Shown here: one piece after another, positions 1-11,020 of the stretch | How positions within the stretch are numbered: position 1 is the stretch's first letter | Layout of the letters: each line of letters starts with the position of its first letter | Assembly: GCF_016086655.4 (NCBI RefSeq) | Contig: NC_052132.2 | Span: 5,396,805-5,460,804, forward strand | Length of the DNA: 64,000 nt | Direction: 5' to 3' | Source of the DNA: Lepeophtheirus salmonis | Taxonomy: Eukaryota > Arthropoda > Copepoda > Siphonostomatoida > Caligidae | Notes under the pieces: model-generated | The model's database searches: none | Told to the model about the DNA's origin: nothing | The model's input: only the letters and a program-made list of their open reading frames with translations | Made by a program: the position numbers and the translations under genes

Positions 1-111
1 CGTGGAGGAATAATACAACGGGTATTTATAAGAACATCTGTATTCTTTATAATACAAAAACCTACTCTAATAATTACATAAAATACAAGACTATTTATAC
101 TAGGTAAAACA
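1..111 (-). mobile_element. Partial 3' LTR of TRIM-like retrotransposon
   Basis: This block repeats the outer part of the LTR at 746-950 in the same orientation, with scattered substitutions and small indels. Shared features are the GTGGAGGAATAA box, the CCTACTCTAAT box and the GTAAAACA terminus. On the minus strand it begins TGTTTTACC at 111 and is cut by the window start, so about 90 bp of the LTR lie outside. A purine-rich run (AAAGTAAAG on the minus strand) sits immediately before it, where a polypurine tract is expected. Confidence 0.75.
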
Positions 112-113
112 CT

Positions 114-563
114 TTACTTTAAACACATATATATACATACAAGAAGATCAGAGAAGAGAACAAGGGGGAAGGAAACACTAATATATATCACCAACCCCCA
201 AGCACCAAATCCATGCCGGTGTTTAAACAGGTTCCGCTCCATGAACAGAAGCTTATTGATCCGCTCCATCCATAACCAGACGCGGACAAACCATTTTCTC
301 TTGTATAAATAAAATGTATCTCCATAGACGTGCCGTGCTTTCAGCACGCGCACCGGAGAAAGGAGAACACTACTCCTCATTGAGCTTTTAGGAACGCAGG
401 CACACTGCCGGTTCCTGGGAGAAATATCGTTCACTTTTATAGAGGTTTTAGGGAGACGGGCACCCTGCTCGTCCCTGGGAGGCATATCGTTCACCCTTAT
501 AGAGGTTTTAGGGACACGAACACCCTGTTCACGGACACACATTTCACTTCTTGTAATGACCAT
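114..563 (-). CDS. ORF with tandem 20-residue repeats inside the TRIM-like element
   Basis: This is a 149-codon ORF of unknown function within the LTR element. Its N-terminal part holds about two and a half tandem copies of a 20-residue unit, of which VPKTSIRVNDMPPR and LPKTSIKVNDISPR are aligned parts. They correspond to a 60-bp DNA repeat (391-450, 451-510, partial to about 560). The C-terminal third is hydrophobic (a run ending in LVIYISVSFPLVLFSDLLVCIYMCL), so a membrane segment is possible. A second overlapping minus-strand frame (497-745) is open from the primer-binding site. I recognise no domain. Whether it is translated is unknown; a 60-bp repeat preserves any open frame without selection. 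Confidence 0.3.
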   Translation of the reverse strand: MVITRSEMCVREQGVRVPKTSIRVNDMPPRDEQGARLPKTSIKVNDISPRNRQCACVPKSSMRSSVLLSPVRVLKARHVYGDTFYLYKRKWFVRVWLWMERINKLLFMERNLFKHRHGFGAWGLVIYISVSFPLVLFSDLLVCIYMCLK

Positions 564-726
564 GGTTCACTTCCTTCCTCCACGAGGCCCAAACTGAGGC
601 ACAGCCCGTATTGCTCCGCCTTCCGTAGACGGACGAGCGTTCTCCCTGTCGACGAAAAAGGGCTACCCAACTCCAGCAGGGCTAGCTTCGCCGACGATCC
701 CACAGCAGGGAGGTCACGTGATCCTG

Positions 727-744
727 ATCCCATCCTCGTCGCCA
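727..744 (-). promoter_or_regulatory. Primer-binding site of the LTR element
   Basis: On the minus strand this reads TGGCGACGAGGATGGGAT, starting one base after the CA end of the LTR. It begins with TGG, complementary to a tRNA 3' CCA, and the next bases fit a tRNA ending in CGTCGCCA. A serine tRNA is a reasonable guess but was not checked. Confidence 0.65.
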
Positions 745-745
745 A

Positions 746-950
746 TGTTGCCTTGACGGAGGTGCCGCCGAGGTTCCAGCTATTTATGAGGAGAGATCAA
801 GGACGACCGAGAGAAATGAGAAGAAGGAATGGCGTGGAGGAATAAGACAATACTTATTTAAAGGAATATCTGTATTCTTTTTATTACAAACACCTACTCT
901 AATAAATACATAAAATACATGACTATTTATACTTAAAACGAGGTAAAACA
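746..950 (-). mobile_element. 5' LTR (205 bp, TGTT...AACA)
   Basis: On the minus strand it runs from TGTTTTACC (950) to GGCAACA (746), the canonical TG...CA ends. It contains TATAAATAG (about 931-923) as a likely promoter element and AATAAA (about 885-880) as a poly(A) signal. It is directly repeated at 1-111. The distance to the primer-binding site is one base. Confidence 0.75.
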
Positions 951-1559
951 CTCATAATTTCTACTCATAATTAGTATATTTTTCTCTGTATAAAAATGTC
1001 TCATTATTTTTGTATATTTATAATTTACATTTGTCCCTAACAATTTGTTGAATCCATTCGTAATTTTTAATTTTAATAACTTCAATTTCGTTTCATTTTG
1101 TTCCTAATCATTTGTTGAATCCATTTGTAATATTTAGTCTCGTTTGTTATTATTAATTTGTTTTTACTTTCTGTGTATAGCTACTATTAAAATTTCTAAT
1201 TAATATTTTTCGTTATAATTAATCGTTTTGTATTTGTGTTTTTATTCTACCCATATCACTTTAACTTCGCATCACAAATATACGTGATAATACTTTAATT
1301 TACAAATTAACTAGTAATTAATTAAAAGAAACATTTATTGCAACACTTCATATACAACTTACAATCAGTACGGGGACATGTAAAAATAACATTATCTTTT
1401 TTTGCCCTCACAATAGCTTACCGGATTAATTATCCTACTACAGTCCGTCCAGAAGGCATTCTAGAGATGGTCCATTGTTTAGCCAGACCCCGATATCAGA
1501 ATTCATGAAAAAACTGGAGACAGAATGTCTAAATTTACTAATAATCTACTACCACGGGT
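951..1559. other. AT-rich intergenic stretch
   Basis: I see no gene, terminal repeat or clear similarity to the named repeat families here. Confidence 0.4.
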
Positions 1560-2060
1560 TGAGGGATAATCAAAAGTTTTTGACTACTCATTGTATGGCA
1601 TATCATATTAGCGACTTTTATTAATATTTGTTAATAAATCTATAATATAGAAATTTGGAATTTTTTTCATGGTTTTCTCGAAGTAAATCCGGTATTCCAG
1701 AATATGAAAATTTCAACTATTTTTTATACTCAATTTTCTAGTGTAATATGAAATATAGAGGATTCTCATTTTTTTTAACATCATCACGTGATATTCTATA
1801 CTCTAAAACCGTAGCTTTTAATCAATAGCACCATATGTTTACACAGACTTGCCGGATGCCCAGCCCTATATATGAATTTAACATTTCCTGTCTTCAAAAT
1901 TTAACAACATTTTTTCCCTCATTTTTCCTAATTGCATCATATAAAATATCGAAATGTCTAAAAAATTTCTCCGATACTTATAAGATGCAGATAGTAGATA
2001 TTTTCACGGATGGATTGGTTGTCCGATTTCGACATTATATAACAGACCACGTCTAATGGG
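1560..2060 (+). repeat. Dispersed repeat R10, copy 1
   Basis: The stretch from TATAATATAGAAAT through the CACGTGATATTCT box to the GCCCAGCCCTA box recurs with moderate divergence at 49515-49830. Its downstream part (AAAATATCGAAATGTCT to ACGTCTAAT) recurs at 41090-41330. No terminal inverted repeat was seen, so the class is unknown. Confidence 0.55.
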
Positions 2061-2719
2061 AATTGGAAGAACCAATAAAATTTTATTACATTATTTATTA
2101 CCCTTTCCTTGGTCCTCTCAACACCATTGCATTGATGATATATAAGCTGCGACAGGGAGATCTGCAGGGGGTGGGATGGAGGGTCTGTACCCCCCTTCAC
2201 CTCCAAAATTAAGGAATTTTTGCTTTTACCAGAATTTTTTTTGTAAGAATAAAACAATTTTACGAACCGGATAATGCATATTTTCTTCAAGAACTATCTT
2301 ATCAGCCACAAGAAGATACTTTGTTGTCTGAACAACAAACATATATTTTATATCCTATTTCTGGCTATATTTTAAACCAAATTAAAACATATCAGTCTGA
2401 TAGTTCGGCCTGTTTTAGTTTTGTTATTTTGGACACCAGTGATATTGCCCTACATTCAAAACTCCTTGATCTAAGTGCCAATTTTTTATGCCGCTATAGC
2501 ATTACAGCCAAGAAGCGATTTCGCAAACTTATTAAAAAAAAATAATGATTTATGCAATATAACCAAAACGTACAATGTCTAATAATATAAAGAACTACTC
2601 ATAACTACTCTCTTAATAAAATAATACTAATTAATATGATAATACAATTCCGAATCAAATACTAAGTAAATTTTAATTCATTCAAAAAATGGTGAAGAAA
2701 TAATATGACTCTATATGGT

Positions 2720-2825
2720 ATGACTGACTTATTTGGCTTACTACCAGATGATTTCGGGCATTTTTTCTGTTTATTTTTGGGCGGAAAGGCTGCGTGATAC
2801 CATAAAGGTAACGACGTGCCAACTG
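2720..2825 (+). repeat. Dispersed repeat RA, 3' part
   Basis: It carries the RA signature: ACCAAC/ACCAGATGATTT, a pyrimidine run, then GCGTGATACCATAAAGGTAACGACG. The same end occurs at 12300-12360, 22950-23020 and 58100-58165. The rest of 2061-3300 shows no gene. Confidence 0.5.
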
Positions 2826-3329
2826 AACATAGCTTTATAGTTTTCCTCGGACTCTCCGACTACTTGACCTTTGACTACCTCCCAAAATCCTCTCAGGGGT
2901 TTGTCGTACCCTGGAACATAACGAAGAGGAAATCCCTACTCTTGCATAATAATATGCTTATGCTTGTTTGACAATCCATGAGAAACGGGAGAATGAAGAG
3001 ATTAGCTCTTCTTCCATGCGAAACGCTGTCCTATTTGTTTATTTTTCTTTTAACATAATACATATTAATATTTGGGATAGGTATTGTATCTGTTTAAAAG
3101 AATCTTACCATTTTTTCCACTAATACACTTTTCCTTTTTTTCTCTTGCCATTTTTTCTACTCTCATTTTTTTTACTGTCATTCTTTTTTGTAGATTTTTT
3201 GTCTGTCCACTCTTTCCCTTGAGTCCTTCAAGGGAAAGAGTAGAGATTTGAAATTTTATTTACAGGTTCTAATAATATAATAGAAAAAAGTTGCAGGCCT
3301 TGTGAGAGAGGGGTGAGTCTTTTTCAAAT

Positions 3330-3990
3330 AGGAGCTAGACATCATTGACTTCAGCTTTCATCCAAGGTATTGCATGGTCAGACAGGAGTTCATAGTACCT
3401 GTTGGCACCTACCCTCTCCTTTGACTCAAAGAATATGGGGGGGGGATGGCACTGCCGTTGCTCCCAATGAACCCAAGGGCCATGATGCTGGCCTTGGTTT
3501 TAAAGACGTGGGGGACATTAGCTCTCACTGTGGTCAACCATTTGTCTTTGTAGATGTTGTGGGATCTGTCGACAGTCCATTGTTTCTCATCCGAATAAAA
3601 TATGATTGTAATCATGGGACTTCAAATTGTTCAGCAATTTTCTAACGTGGACAGCCTGGGTGGCCTTCATTTTGTCTGTAAAGATATGTCTTTTGTGGAG
3701 GCGGTTTGACTTCATACTCATGTCAGATTTAATTGCTCTGGAGACTGTTCCACGGCTTAGTTGGGGCTTTTTGGCAAGAAAGTTCATCGAAGCCCCTGTA
3801 GATTCCTTCAAGGACAGTTTCTGGTCTACGGGGAATCTGGGAATGCGTTTTTTATCACTCCAGGACTTGCGGGCTTTTCTCTTATATACCCCCTCCTCTT
3901 TCGATTGTAGACGTCGTATACTGTACTGTTTGGATATCCAAACATCTTTTTGATGTACACTGAGCTGTGTTCCTCCATAAGCTAATTACA
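3330..3990 (-). pseudogene. maT-like transposase pseudogene, 5' two-thirds
   Basis: Minus-strand reading gives a decayed Tc1/mariner-superfamily transposase. A helix-turn-helix-like stretch (FLAKKPQLSRGTVSRAIKSD) is followed by the first catalytic block (FYSDEKQWTVDRSHN). After a frame change comes ESKERVGANRYYELLSDHAI followed by PWMK. These match the transposase at 60752-61768 in order. The frame is broken several times, and the C-terminal third with the second and third catalytic acidic residues is missing. No convincing terminal repeats bound it. It is inactive. Confidence 0.75.
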
Positions 3991-4344
3991 AAATGGTATG
4001 TCTCCCGGTCTTGTCCATCGTAAATACTTGTTTTGAATTAAAAAGTTGTGCAACTAACTTAAAGCTAATGCTAAACCTAGGACTTTAAAATTGAACTAAC
4101 TGAGTTAAATGTTTTCCTTAATATTCAGGGTGTATTTAAAGATGGTCTGGATACATATTAATTGATAATTTTCAGTGAACAGTCCCCACTTATTGCTGTT
4201 TTAGGGAACAATACATATCATCGTTGATTTTTTTTTTTTTTTTGTACAAAACCCCCTAAAATAGGAGAAATTATTTTTTAAAGTCTACTTTATTTTCTTT
4301 AGTATGGTAAGGAAAATAAAAACATTTTATTCATTATAGATAAT

Positions 4345-4559
4345 CAGGGGCAGCCGCTGGATTGTTTGTTTGTGAAGGGGGCTTGGGTTTTTTTTACACA
4401 GCATAATTTGATACATCGACTGCCCTGTTTTTAAATAAAAAATTTCATAATTTTTTATTCTTAATAATCTTTTTAATAAAAATAAACCCTGACATATTTG
4501 TTTTTAATTTCTCGATTTGGGGAGGGGCCACTCCAGCACACCCTCTGCGCACGCCCCTG
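4345..4559. mobile_element. MITE family R9, 215 bp
   Basis: It begins CAGGGGCAGCC and ends GCGCACGCCCCTG, imperfect inverted termini. Near the right end lies the family signature GGGGAGGGGCCACTCCAGC. Related elements are at 4924-5190, 40664-40757 and 43562-43727. Confidence 0.6.
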
Positions 4560-4923
4560 ATTATTCAAAATGATTTATCTACTTAATTTTTAATCCGGTC
4601 ATTTCAATACTGTAAAATTTAAATAATGGGAACATAACCAATATTTATTTAGAGACCTTTAATAAGTAATCACGAAAAGTTTTAAGTGTAGGTATAAAAT
4701 CCAATACTTACGGAACACTTCCACTAATAAAACATTATACAATTATGTTATATAAATATATAGACATAACAGGAACGAACTCATCAACAACTAATAAAAT
4801 TCTTATTTACCTCAATAAATAGTTTTTAATAATTTATGATCATAATATAAAAAGAACCTCCAATATGAGAGACATATACTACATTATACGGAGAGTTAGA
4901 GTAATTCTAAATAAAGCGTTATA

Positions 4924-5190
4924 CAGGGACCTTCCGCATATTAATTTTATTTTAGGCACCCTCAAAGATAAAAATGATTATACCCATAATCAAGAAAAAA
5001 ATTATAATCACCCAGAGTAAGGAACTTGGTATTCCAACTTTCTGTTGAACTCTTTTTAAGAAATACATAAGTCATAACAGATGCACTTATTTTTTCTTTT
5101 TCATTATTTTTTTTAAAACACTTTTTTCAAAAATTCCTTCTGGAAGGGGGACTACATCCCCTCCAGCCCTTCCCTTTGGAGACGTCCCTG
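4924..5190. mobile_element. MITE family R9, 267 bp
   Basis: The termini are CAGGGACCTTCCGCA and GGAGACGTCCCTG, and the subterminal signature CCCCTCCAGCCCTTCCCTTT is present. No target duplication is evident. Confidence 0.5.
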
Positions 5191-5199
5191 GAGCCTGAT

Positions 5200-5495
5200 T
5201 AAAAATTCATGTGTGCTGTAAAAGACAGACTTAGATGATTTGTTGCAGAATTATAATCGTAAGTTCGGTATTGGACTTGAGTAGAGTTGAAGATCGACAT
5301 AGGAGTCATTCTTACCAATGTCCTTGTTTATTTCCTTCTCTTCGTCCTTCCTCGTCACAGCTGATTCTAGTTGATCTAAAATAACGTACTGAAGGTAAAA
5401 CTGCTCTCTTTCAAAACCTTCTTCAAATTGTGAGGGTTATCATATTGATTTTTGCTAACATTCTTTTTAACATCCCCAAAATACAAATCATTGTT
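5200..5495 (-). repeat. MITE-like repeat R1, reverse copy
   Basis: It contains the R1 core in reverse: TTGGACTTGAGTAGAGTTGA, TTCTTACCAATGTCCTTGTT, CGTCACAGCTGATT and AGGGTTATCATATTGATTTT. It faces the copy at 5608-5882, so the two could pair as a hairpin. Confidence 0.55.
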
Positions 5496-5607
5496 GTGAT
5501 GACATTCCACTCTAATAAAGAATATATAGTTTCCCGCCAACCTTTGTTCAATATTATTAGTGAAATGTCTACAAAAATTCAACTTTTTTTTATTTGAAAT
5601 ATAGAAG

Positions 5608-5882
5608 AGTGTATATTGGGCATTGTAAAAAACCGAAAATCAACATGGTAACTCTGACAATTTGAAAAATGTTTTGGAGGATAACAGCTTAGCTCTCCGA
5701 ATGTTTCATTAGATCCGCTACAATCAGCTGTGGCAAGGGAGGAGGGGGAGAAGGAAATCAACAAGGACATTGATAAGATTGACATCAGGTTAAATAATAA
5801 TGACAACGGCGTAGGAAAAGAAAATTCATTCTTTAGATTACCAATTCCCAAAAAACGGGACAGCAAAAAAAAAACACACGAT
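5608..5882 (+). repeat. MITE-like repeat R1, forward copy
   Basis: It starts near GTGTATATTGGGCATTG and ends near AAAAAACACACG. The core CAACATGGTAACTCTGACAA, the CAATCAGCTGTGGCAAGG block and ATTACCAATTCCC match the other R1 copies. Confidence 0.55.
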
Positions 5883-6089
5883 TCACATACATCACTAATA
5901 ATGCAACTAACTATGGATAAAATAAGTTTTTCAATTTAAATGTGTAATCATTTTACCCTTATCATTAAAGAATATTTGAATAGTATTTCCTTGATAATAG
6001 CTTATTTTTGTATATAATTGGAGTTTGTTTTGTAAATTTATAAGAATATATAAGGCTTGAGAAATTTGTAAATGGGATAAAACTAAGTA

Positions 6090-6910
6090 TGAGCAATATA
6101 TTTAGTCTTGATACCCAGTCCGAGACCGACTTTTTTTCGGTTCGGTTACATAGAGACCGGTCCACACCGAACTTCTTTAAAAACGCAAAAAATTTTGGTC
6201 GAATAAAAATTATACCGGTCTCAGACCCGTCCAGGATGTTACATTTTCTACACCGATTTGGACGGATTTTCAATCCAGACCGGGGACGTATTTTTGAGTC
6301 TCAATCTATAGATTTATTTTCTACACACTCCTGATTTATGAGTTGTACAAATATGATTTATGCAACGCAAATAAATTCATATGACGTTATTCTGCCAAAA
6401 ATTTACAATTTTGAAATACAGTTGACGTCATCAGATGTCTAAAGAACCGTTCTAAGCAGTATTTTAAATGGTACCGTTGCAAGCCATATTTTTTTGGGGG
6501 ATCGATCTATACATAGATAATATATGTATAGAGCAACAAAAAAATATCTTGAGGAGATTGTAATTGCATAATTTAACGTCAGCGGTTGTTGGGGGACTTA
6601 TGTCTTAAGGATCAGTCCTAAGACTGGGCTTGACGGAATAAATAAGGACTAACACAGCACTACTTAAAACTTTTTTTGCGCCATAAATTTTATTCTTGTC
6701 TTTCTTCCTGTTCCCACTTTACAGTACAAATCACATCATCAACAATTAATCTAGACCAAATTTTAAATGAGACCAATCCAGACCGGATTTTTCATTGAGA
6801 TCGGTTCAGTCACAAATTTTATTTGAGACTGGTCAAGACTGAACTTATAAGAAGGAGCAAATAATTTCGGTCCTCTAAAAACTATAACAATTTTCAGACC
6901 AAAGCCTATA
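6090..6910. repeat. Repeat R4 (CCGGTCT/GACCGG-rich), two diverged copies
   Basis: 6100-6330 and 6760-6900 both carry strings of GAGACCGGTC-like words with ACTTATAAGAAG or ACTTCTTTAAAA and TTTTGGTC. A short related piece (AGGATCAGTCCTAAGACTGG) lies at 6608-6627. Further members occur around 11.7, 12.7, 13.5 and 29.6 kb. The open frames here are low-complexity and I do not call them genes. Confidence 0.45.
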
Positions 6911-7388
6911 AGTAATGACATACTAAGATCTATATCAAGGTCGTAATTATTTATATACTGACTGTTATATATATGTACCTACTTAATTATCAGCACGAAT
7001 GTATAATAACAATTTATGATGACATTAGCCTCGCATTGCTCGGAGTTATTTGTTCAACTACAGCTTCCTTTTTCAGAAGAAACAATTGAACAAGTTTTAA
7101 AATCAGAAAAGTTTTATTTTTGTTTCATAATGACGTCTCCCAATGTTGAATCTACCGAAATTCGGTATTTTAATTAGTGAAGGGATGATTTAAAAAAACA
7201 AAAACGATGCCGATTCCGTTCCTTTAATATTTTAAATAATAGTAAAAAAATATTATTTTGCTATAAATTTGTTTCTTCTCAGTTTTAGAGCACTTTTTAT
7301 CATAAATTATTATATTACAATATTTATAAAATTATGTGACTCAAGTAACAGATTCACATGGTGGTTTTTTATATTTTGACGGGTATAT

Positions 7389-8284
7389 ACAGGGAGCGGG
7401 GATCAAATTGTCGCCTACTTTAAACCTTGATAACTTGAAGACGACATTATCAAATAAAAAACCGGTTATAAAATAGGAAAGCTATTCTTGTCAGCTGACG
7501 ATATGTAGTTCAGTTTGCCGTCATCATATTAGGAGATAAAGAGCTATAAGTGGAACGAGGAGCTTTCGAGGTCCGCCTTAGTCATGGCATTGGTTAATAA
7601 TGGAGGTGAAATCTCCAATTCAACGATTGTTTCAACCTTAGGAGTGAATTTACGGACTTGACTTTTCAGCGTATTTGTAAGAAGCTAGAGGACACCTGGG
7701 ATGTTGATGCCACCATAAAGAGGGCACCCAAGGAGGAGGGCGCCGACAGGAAGGTCAGGGACACCAACTTTGTCGACAAGGTGAAGAAGATGGTTGAGGA
7801 TGACCCTACTAGGTCCATGAAGGCCGGAGACAGGCTCTGGGTGTGGCAACAGGACTCAGTACCCTTTTATGTGTCCAAAATCTCCATGCAGTGGTTAACC
7901 GAGAACTGTTATGACGTCGTAACCAAGGATTTGTGGCCTCCTAACTCTCCCGACCTTAATCCTTTGGACTATTTTGTCGGGGGCTATGTCGAGAGGCATA
8001 CCAATAGACATCCCCATAGCACCAAGGCCAGCCTGATGGACTCCATTAAGGAGGTATTCGGCAACATGGACAATGAGATGGTCAGAAGAGCCTGCGGCCG
8101 GTTCAAAGGGCGTATTGAGGCTGTTATTGATGTCAACGGTGATTATATCGAATGAATGGCTACTGTATACCTATATGCTCGTCATAGTTTTAATTTTCAA
8201 TAAAAAAGTTAAAAAATGTATATTTTGTGTTGTTTTTTGTAGAAAAATATTTTGGCGACAATTTGATCCCCGCTCTCTCTTTAT
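7389..8284 (+). mobile_element. Internally deleted maT-like (DD37D) transposon
   Basis: The ends are inverted: AGCGGGGATCAAATTGTCGC at 7395-7414 and its complement at 8253-8272, each preceded outward by TATA-like sequence consistent with TA insertion. Between them lies one broken transposase gene (7584-8155). At about 0.9 kb it is shorter than the 1.28-kb relative at 60638-61913. Confidence 0.75.
7584..8155 (+). pseudogene. maT-like transposase pseudogene, central deletion
   Basis: An ATG at 7584 opens a helix-turn-helix region (MALVNNGGEISNSTIVSTLG). A frame change near 7655 leads into FQRICKKLEDTWDVD. A further linker is fused directly to WVWQQDSVPFYVS, LWPPNSPDLNPLD and the typical tail GRFKGRIEAVIDVNGDYIE. 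From the QQD aspartate to the PLD aspartate there are 37 residues, the DD37D spacing of the maT group. The block with the first catalytic aspartate (compare CDEKNWTVDRS at 61.4 kb) is absent, so the protein cannot be catalytic. Confidence 0.8.
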
Positions 8285-8289
8285 ATATT

Positions 8290-9600
8290 TTTTAAAATTA
8301 GAAAATCAATAAATAGCTAAATACCAGCTTTAAATTTTAATACATAAGTACAATCACTAATTTTAATACTCAGGTATTATTTTTTTTCTCTCTTTAAATA
8401 ACGTTTCTTTAAGAAGTCTTACAGAGATAGTTATTTTATATAAATAGATGCAAAATGTAATTAATGAATTATCTTATTTTAACTATTGATAATTAGTTGA
8501 TTAATAAATTAGTTTTTGGCAATTTTGCAAAGGTTTTAAAATGTTAGTTTCCCAGAATAAATCCGTTTCCAATTACCAGATTTGGTCAAATTGCACCAAA
8601 TTAAAATTCTCGCACAACATTGAACTAATAGCTTCAAATAAGTTTTCTTCATTTATTATCCGTGAAGTCATTCGCCTTCAAAGGATTTTGCAAATTTCAA
8701 ATTATGTTGAAATGAATTGAAAAAATCGGTTTTAGCATATATAAAATTAAATCAATTAACTAATTTTTATAAATTACGCCCATAAAATTCAAGATACTGA
8801 CCTACATAGATACATATCATTCATATTTTGTGAGATATATTAAAACAACTCCATATAATGATTATTAGAAGAGACAGATAACGAAGATAATCCAACTTTG
8901 TACCCACCATGATTTGAAAGTCCAAAGTATTGATTTACGAATGTATTATCACTAGAGGTGATGTAAAGGATTCGAGACTTGTGACTCAACTTGGAATTGA
9001 ACTCATATTGTAAACACTTTGCAATTAAACTTGATCTAACTATCAAAAAATTGGAATTCAACTCCACTTTGACTGTAAAACTATTTTATTCTGAACTCAG
9101 GGGGGGGGGGTCTGCATTAAAACTATAAATCCTGTATAATAATGATGAATTTGAACTGTCTTAAATTAGCAAGAAAGAAATCTGAGAACTCGAATGGGAC
9201 TCATTTAAAAGATTCAAGGACCTTGTTAGCAAATACTTTAGTCTAGGCTTGGAGTTACAGTATATTGACTTTTTCCCGCCTCTTATTATCAATCCAAGCA
9301 AAACGTACCACTTTATTTAAGTATTTTAGATATCCATGACTATATAAATAATAATTATTATGAATAGTGAAGTTTAAATAAATAGCATTAACAAGTGATG
9401 AAACCGATGAATCACTAACACCCACGTCATTATGAAGTTAAATTAAAAATTATGTTTGTGTGGTTGTTAAAAGATTGAACTTTTACCTGCATGTTGGCTA
9501 TTTATTGTAATAGGTGGTAAAAGGCTAGGGAATAGATGGTTCAGGGGATATGAACCCTACCGTTTAAATAATATATTGACCGATATTTTTTATTCAATAT
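8290..9600. other. Intergenic, no gene seen
   Basis: AT-rich sequence. A G10 run lies at about 9102-9111. I saw no coding signal or repeat ends. Confidence 0.4.
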
Positions 9601-9739
9601 GCTCTTCATAAGTAATAACAGCCTCAACGCCCCGGCTTTTGACTATGAAGGCCGAGTCCATAGCGTACCACGCTGCCATTAGGGTAGTTGGGAACGAATC
9701 CAAATTTGGATGAGAGGTGCGGCAGACAATGGTTTCCAA

Positions 9740-9875
9740 GATATCCCAAAGAAATATACTTAATGTACATGGACTTCACACAAGATTCCAAGGTTAGTTG
9801 GAGTAATTGTAATACTATAATGTTTACTTTATACTTAATCAGTACAACTACTTCTAACTAATTAAAGGAACATTT
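9740..9875 (+). repeat. Dispersed repeat R6, copy 1
   Basis: AGAAATATACTTAATGTACA, the TTCACA box and TAATACTATAATGTTTACTT recur at 12750-12880. A weaker match is at 59200-59320. Confidence 0.45.
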
Positions 9876-10139
9876 AAAAAAAAACCTATTAAGTTTATAG
9901 TTTTAAATTTTATGGTAAGATTGATAAGACCCTTTTTTAAACAAACCATTCAAAATCAATGAGTATAATTTGTGAATTGATAAAATATATATTTGGATCC
10001 TGTAGATTTTAATTGGAGTCTTCTTGGTTAATTATCCGAAAGAGGTTATTGTAAATGGATCGTAGTTACTTGTTGTTTGCCTCTAAACCACTCTAAATTA
10101 TCCTAGTCCTGAACATCTGTTTCGTTTAATCAGTTTGAC

Positions 10140-10620
10140 TGAAGTTAATCCAACTATCATCACCAAAGCTGTTAAAGATTAGGTGAAAAAATTCAATGTA
10201 ATAGTGGATCTTTGTTTAGTTCGTGTACACCCTGAGAAGAGCCCACATCCTCTTTAGAATCTGACCCCCTACATCATAAAGTGGATGTTTCTAGAGTTTG
10301 ATTTAACAGGAGCTTGCGGTGAAGTTGGTGAGTAATCTTTGGGTTTGGTGTCCGACAGCTTCACGTCCTGTAAGTGCACTTGTTTCAAAGGTAGAACTTG
10401 CATTGTAGGCCCCCGGTAAGGACTTTATTAGACTTATCAGCTCGATCTCTTGCTCTCGCAGTCACTCAAAAAGCTAGCTAGTCCTCTTTCTGATCTAATG
10501 ACAAACCAAACTGTTCCCTAACTCGCTTCCTAAGCTCACCAACAGTAGTCAAGATGAGACAGACTCGAGTGTCTCATGAATCAAGGAAAAACTCCGACAC
10601 CTCAGTAAGAATGATGTGGT
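10140..10620. other. GC-richer island, possible decayed retroelement
   Basis: Base composition rises here. Minus-strand frames give short coding-like stretches (for example VGELRKRVREQFGLSLDQKE) broken by stops and frameshifts. No domain could be named. It may be a decayed gag-like segment, but this is a guess. Confidence 0.25.
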
Positions 10621-10639
10621 CCCAGTTTCATTTTTCTTT

Positions 10640-11020
10640 TTTTTTTTTTTTTATAAATAGATTTTCTGTAATTTTTCCAGAGAAAAATATCTATTTGAAT
10701 TTGATTATTTTAAATTTTATATAAGAAACTTAATTTTTGAAAATTTTTTTGAGAAATAATTAAATAAAGGAACTTTTGTAAAAAAAAATATTTTTTTGTC
10801 AACAACTGTGAATTTTAGGAGTTTTTTTCCAAAAAATTTAATTTTTTGAGAATAACTATAGGTTTTTAGATTTTTTTTTCAAAAAAATTCAAATATCAAA
10901 TTGTATGTATATTAGACATTTTCTTGGAAAAATTTTATATTTGAATTTATATTTTTAAATTTTATTCCAAAAAATAAAAATTTAATTTTAAGATTTTTTT
11001 TCAAAAGAATTCCGAAAATA
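10640..11020. repeat. AT-rich degenerate minisatellite, array 1
   Basis: Irregular tandem units carry a T-run, TCCAAAAAATTTAATTTTTT and GAATAACTATAGG. The same unit occurs at 15200-15490 and 18540-19230. Confidence 0.5.

Larger units (their letters stand above)
112..745 (-). mobile_element. Internal region of miniature LTR retrotransposon (TRIM-like)
   Basis: Only about 634 bp separate the two direct LTR copies, far too little for gag-pol, so the element is non-autonomous. It opens with a primer-binding site at 744-727 and ends with a short purine tract next to the 3' LTR. The block from about 300 to 800 is clearly more GC-rich than its surroundings. No protease, reverse transcriptase or integrase motif is visible. 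It probably depended on the enzymes of a related autonomous element, which is not in this window. Confidence 0.7.

Noticed and set aside
4129..4150. CAGGGTGTATTTAAAG as a terminal repeat of the 3.3-kb maT relic
   Set aside because: It points the wrong way for a right-hand end and has no matching left end.
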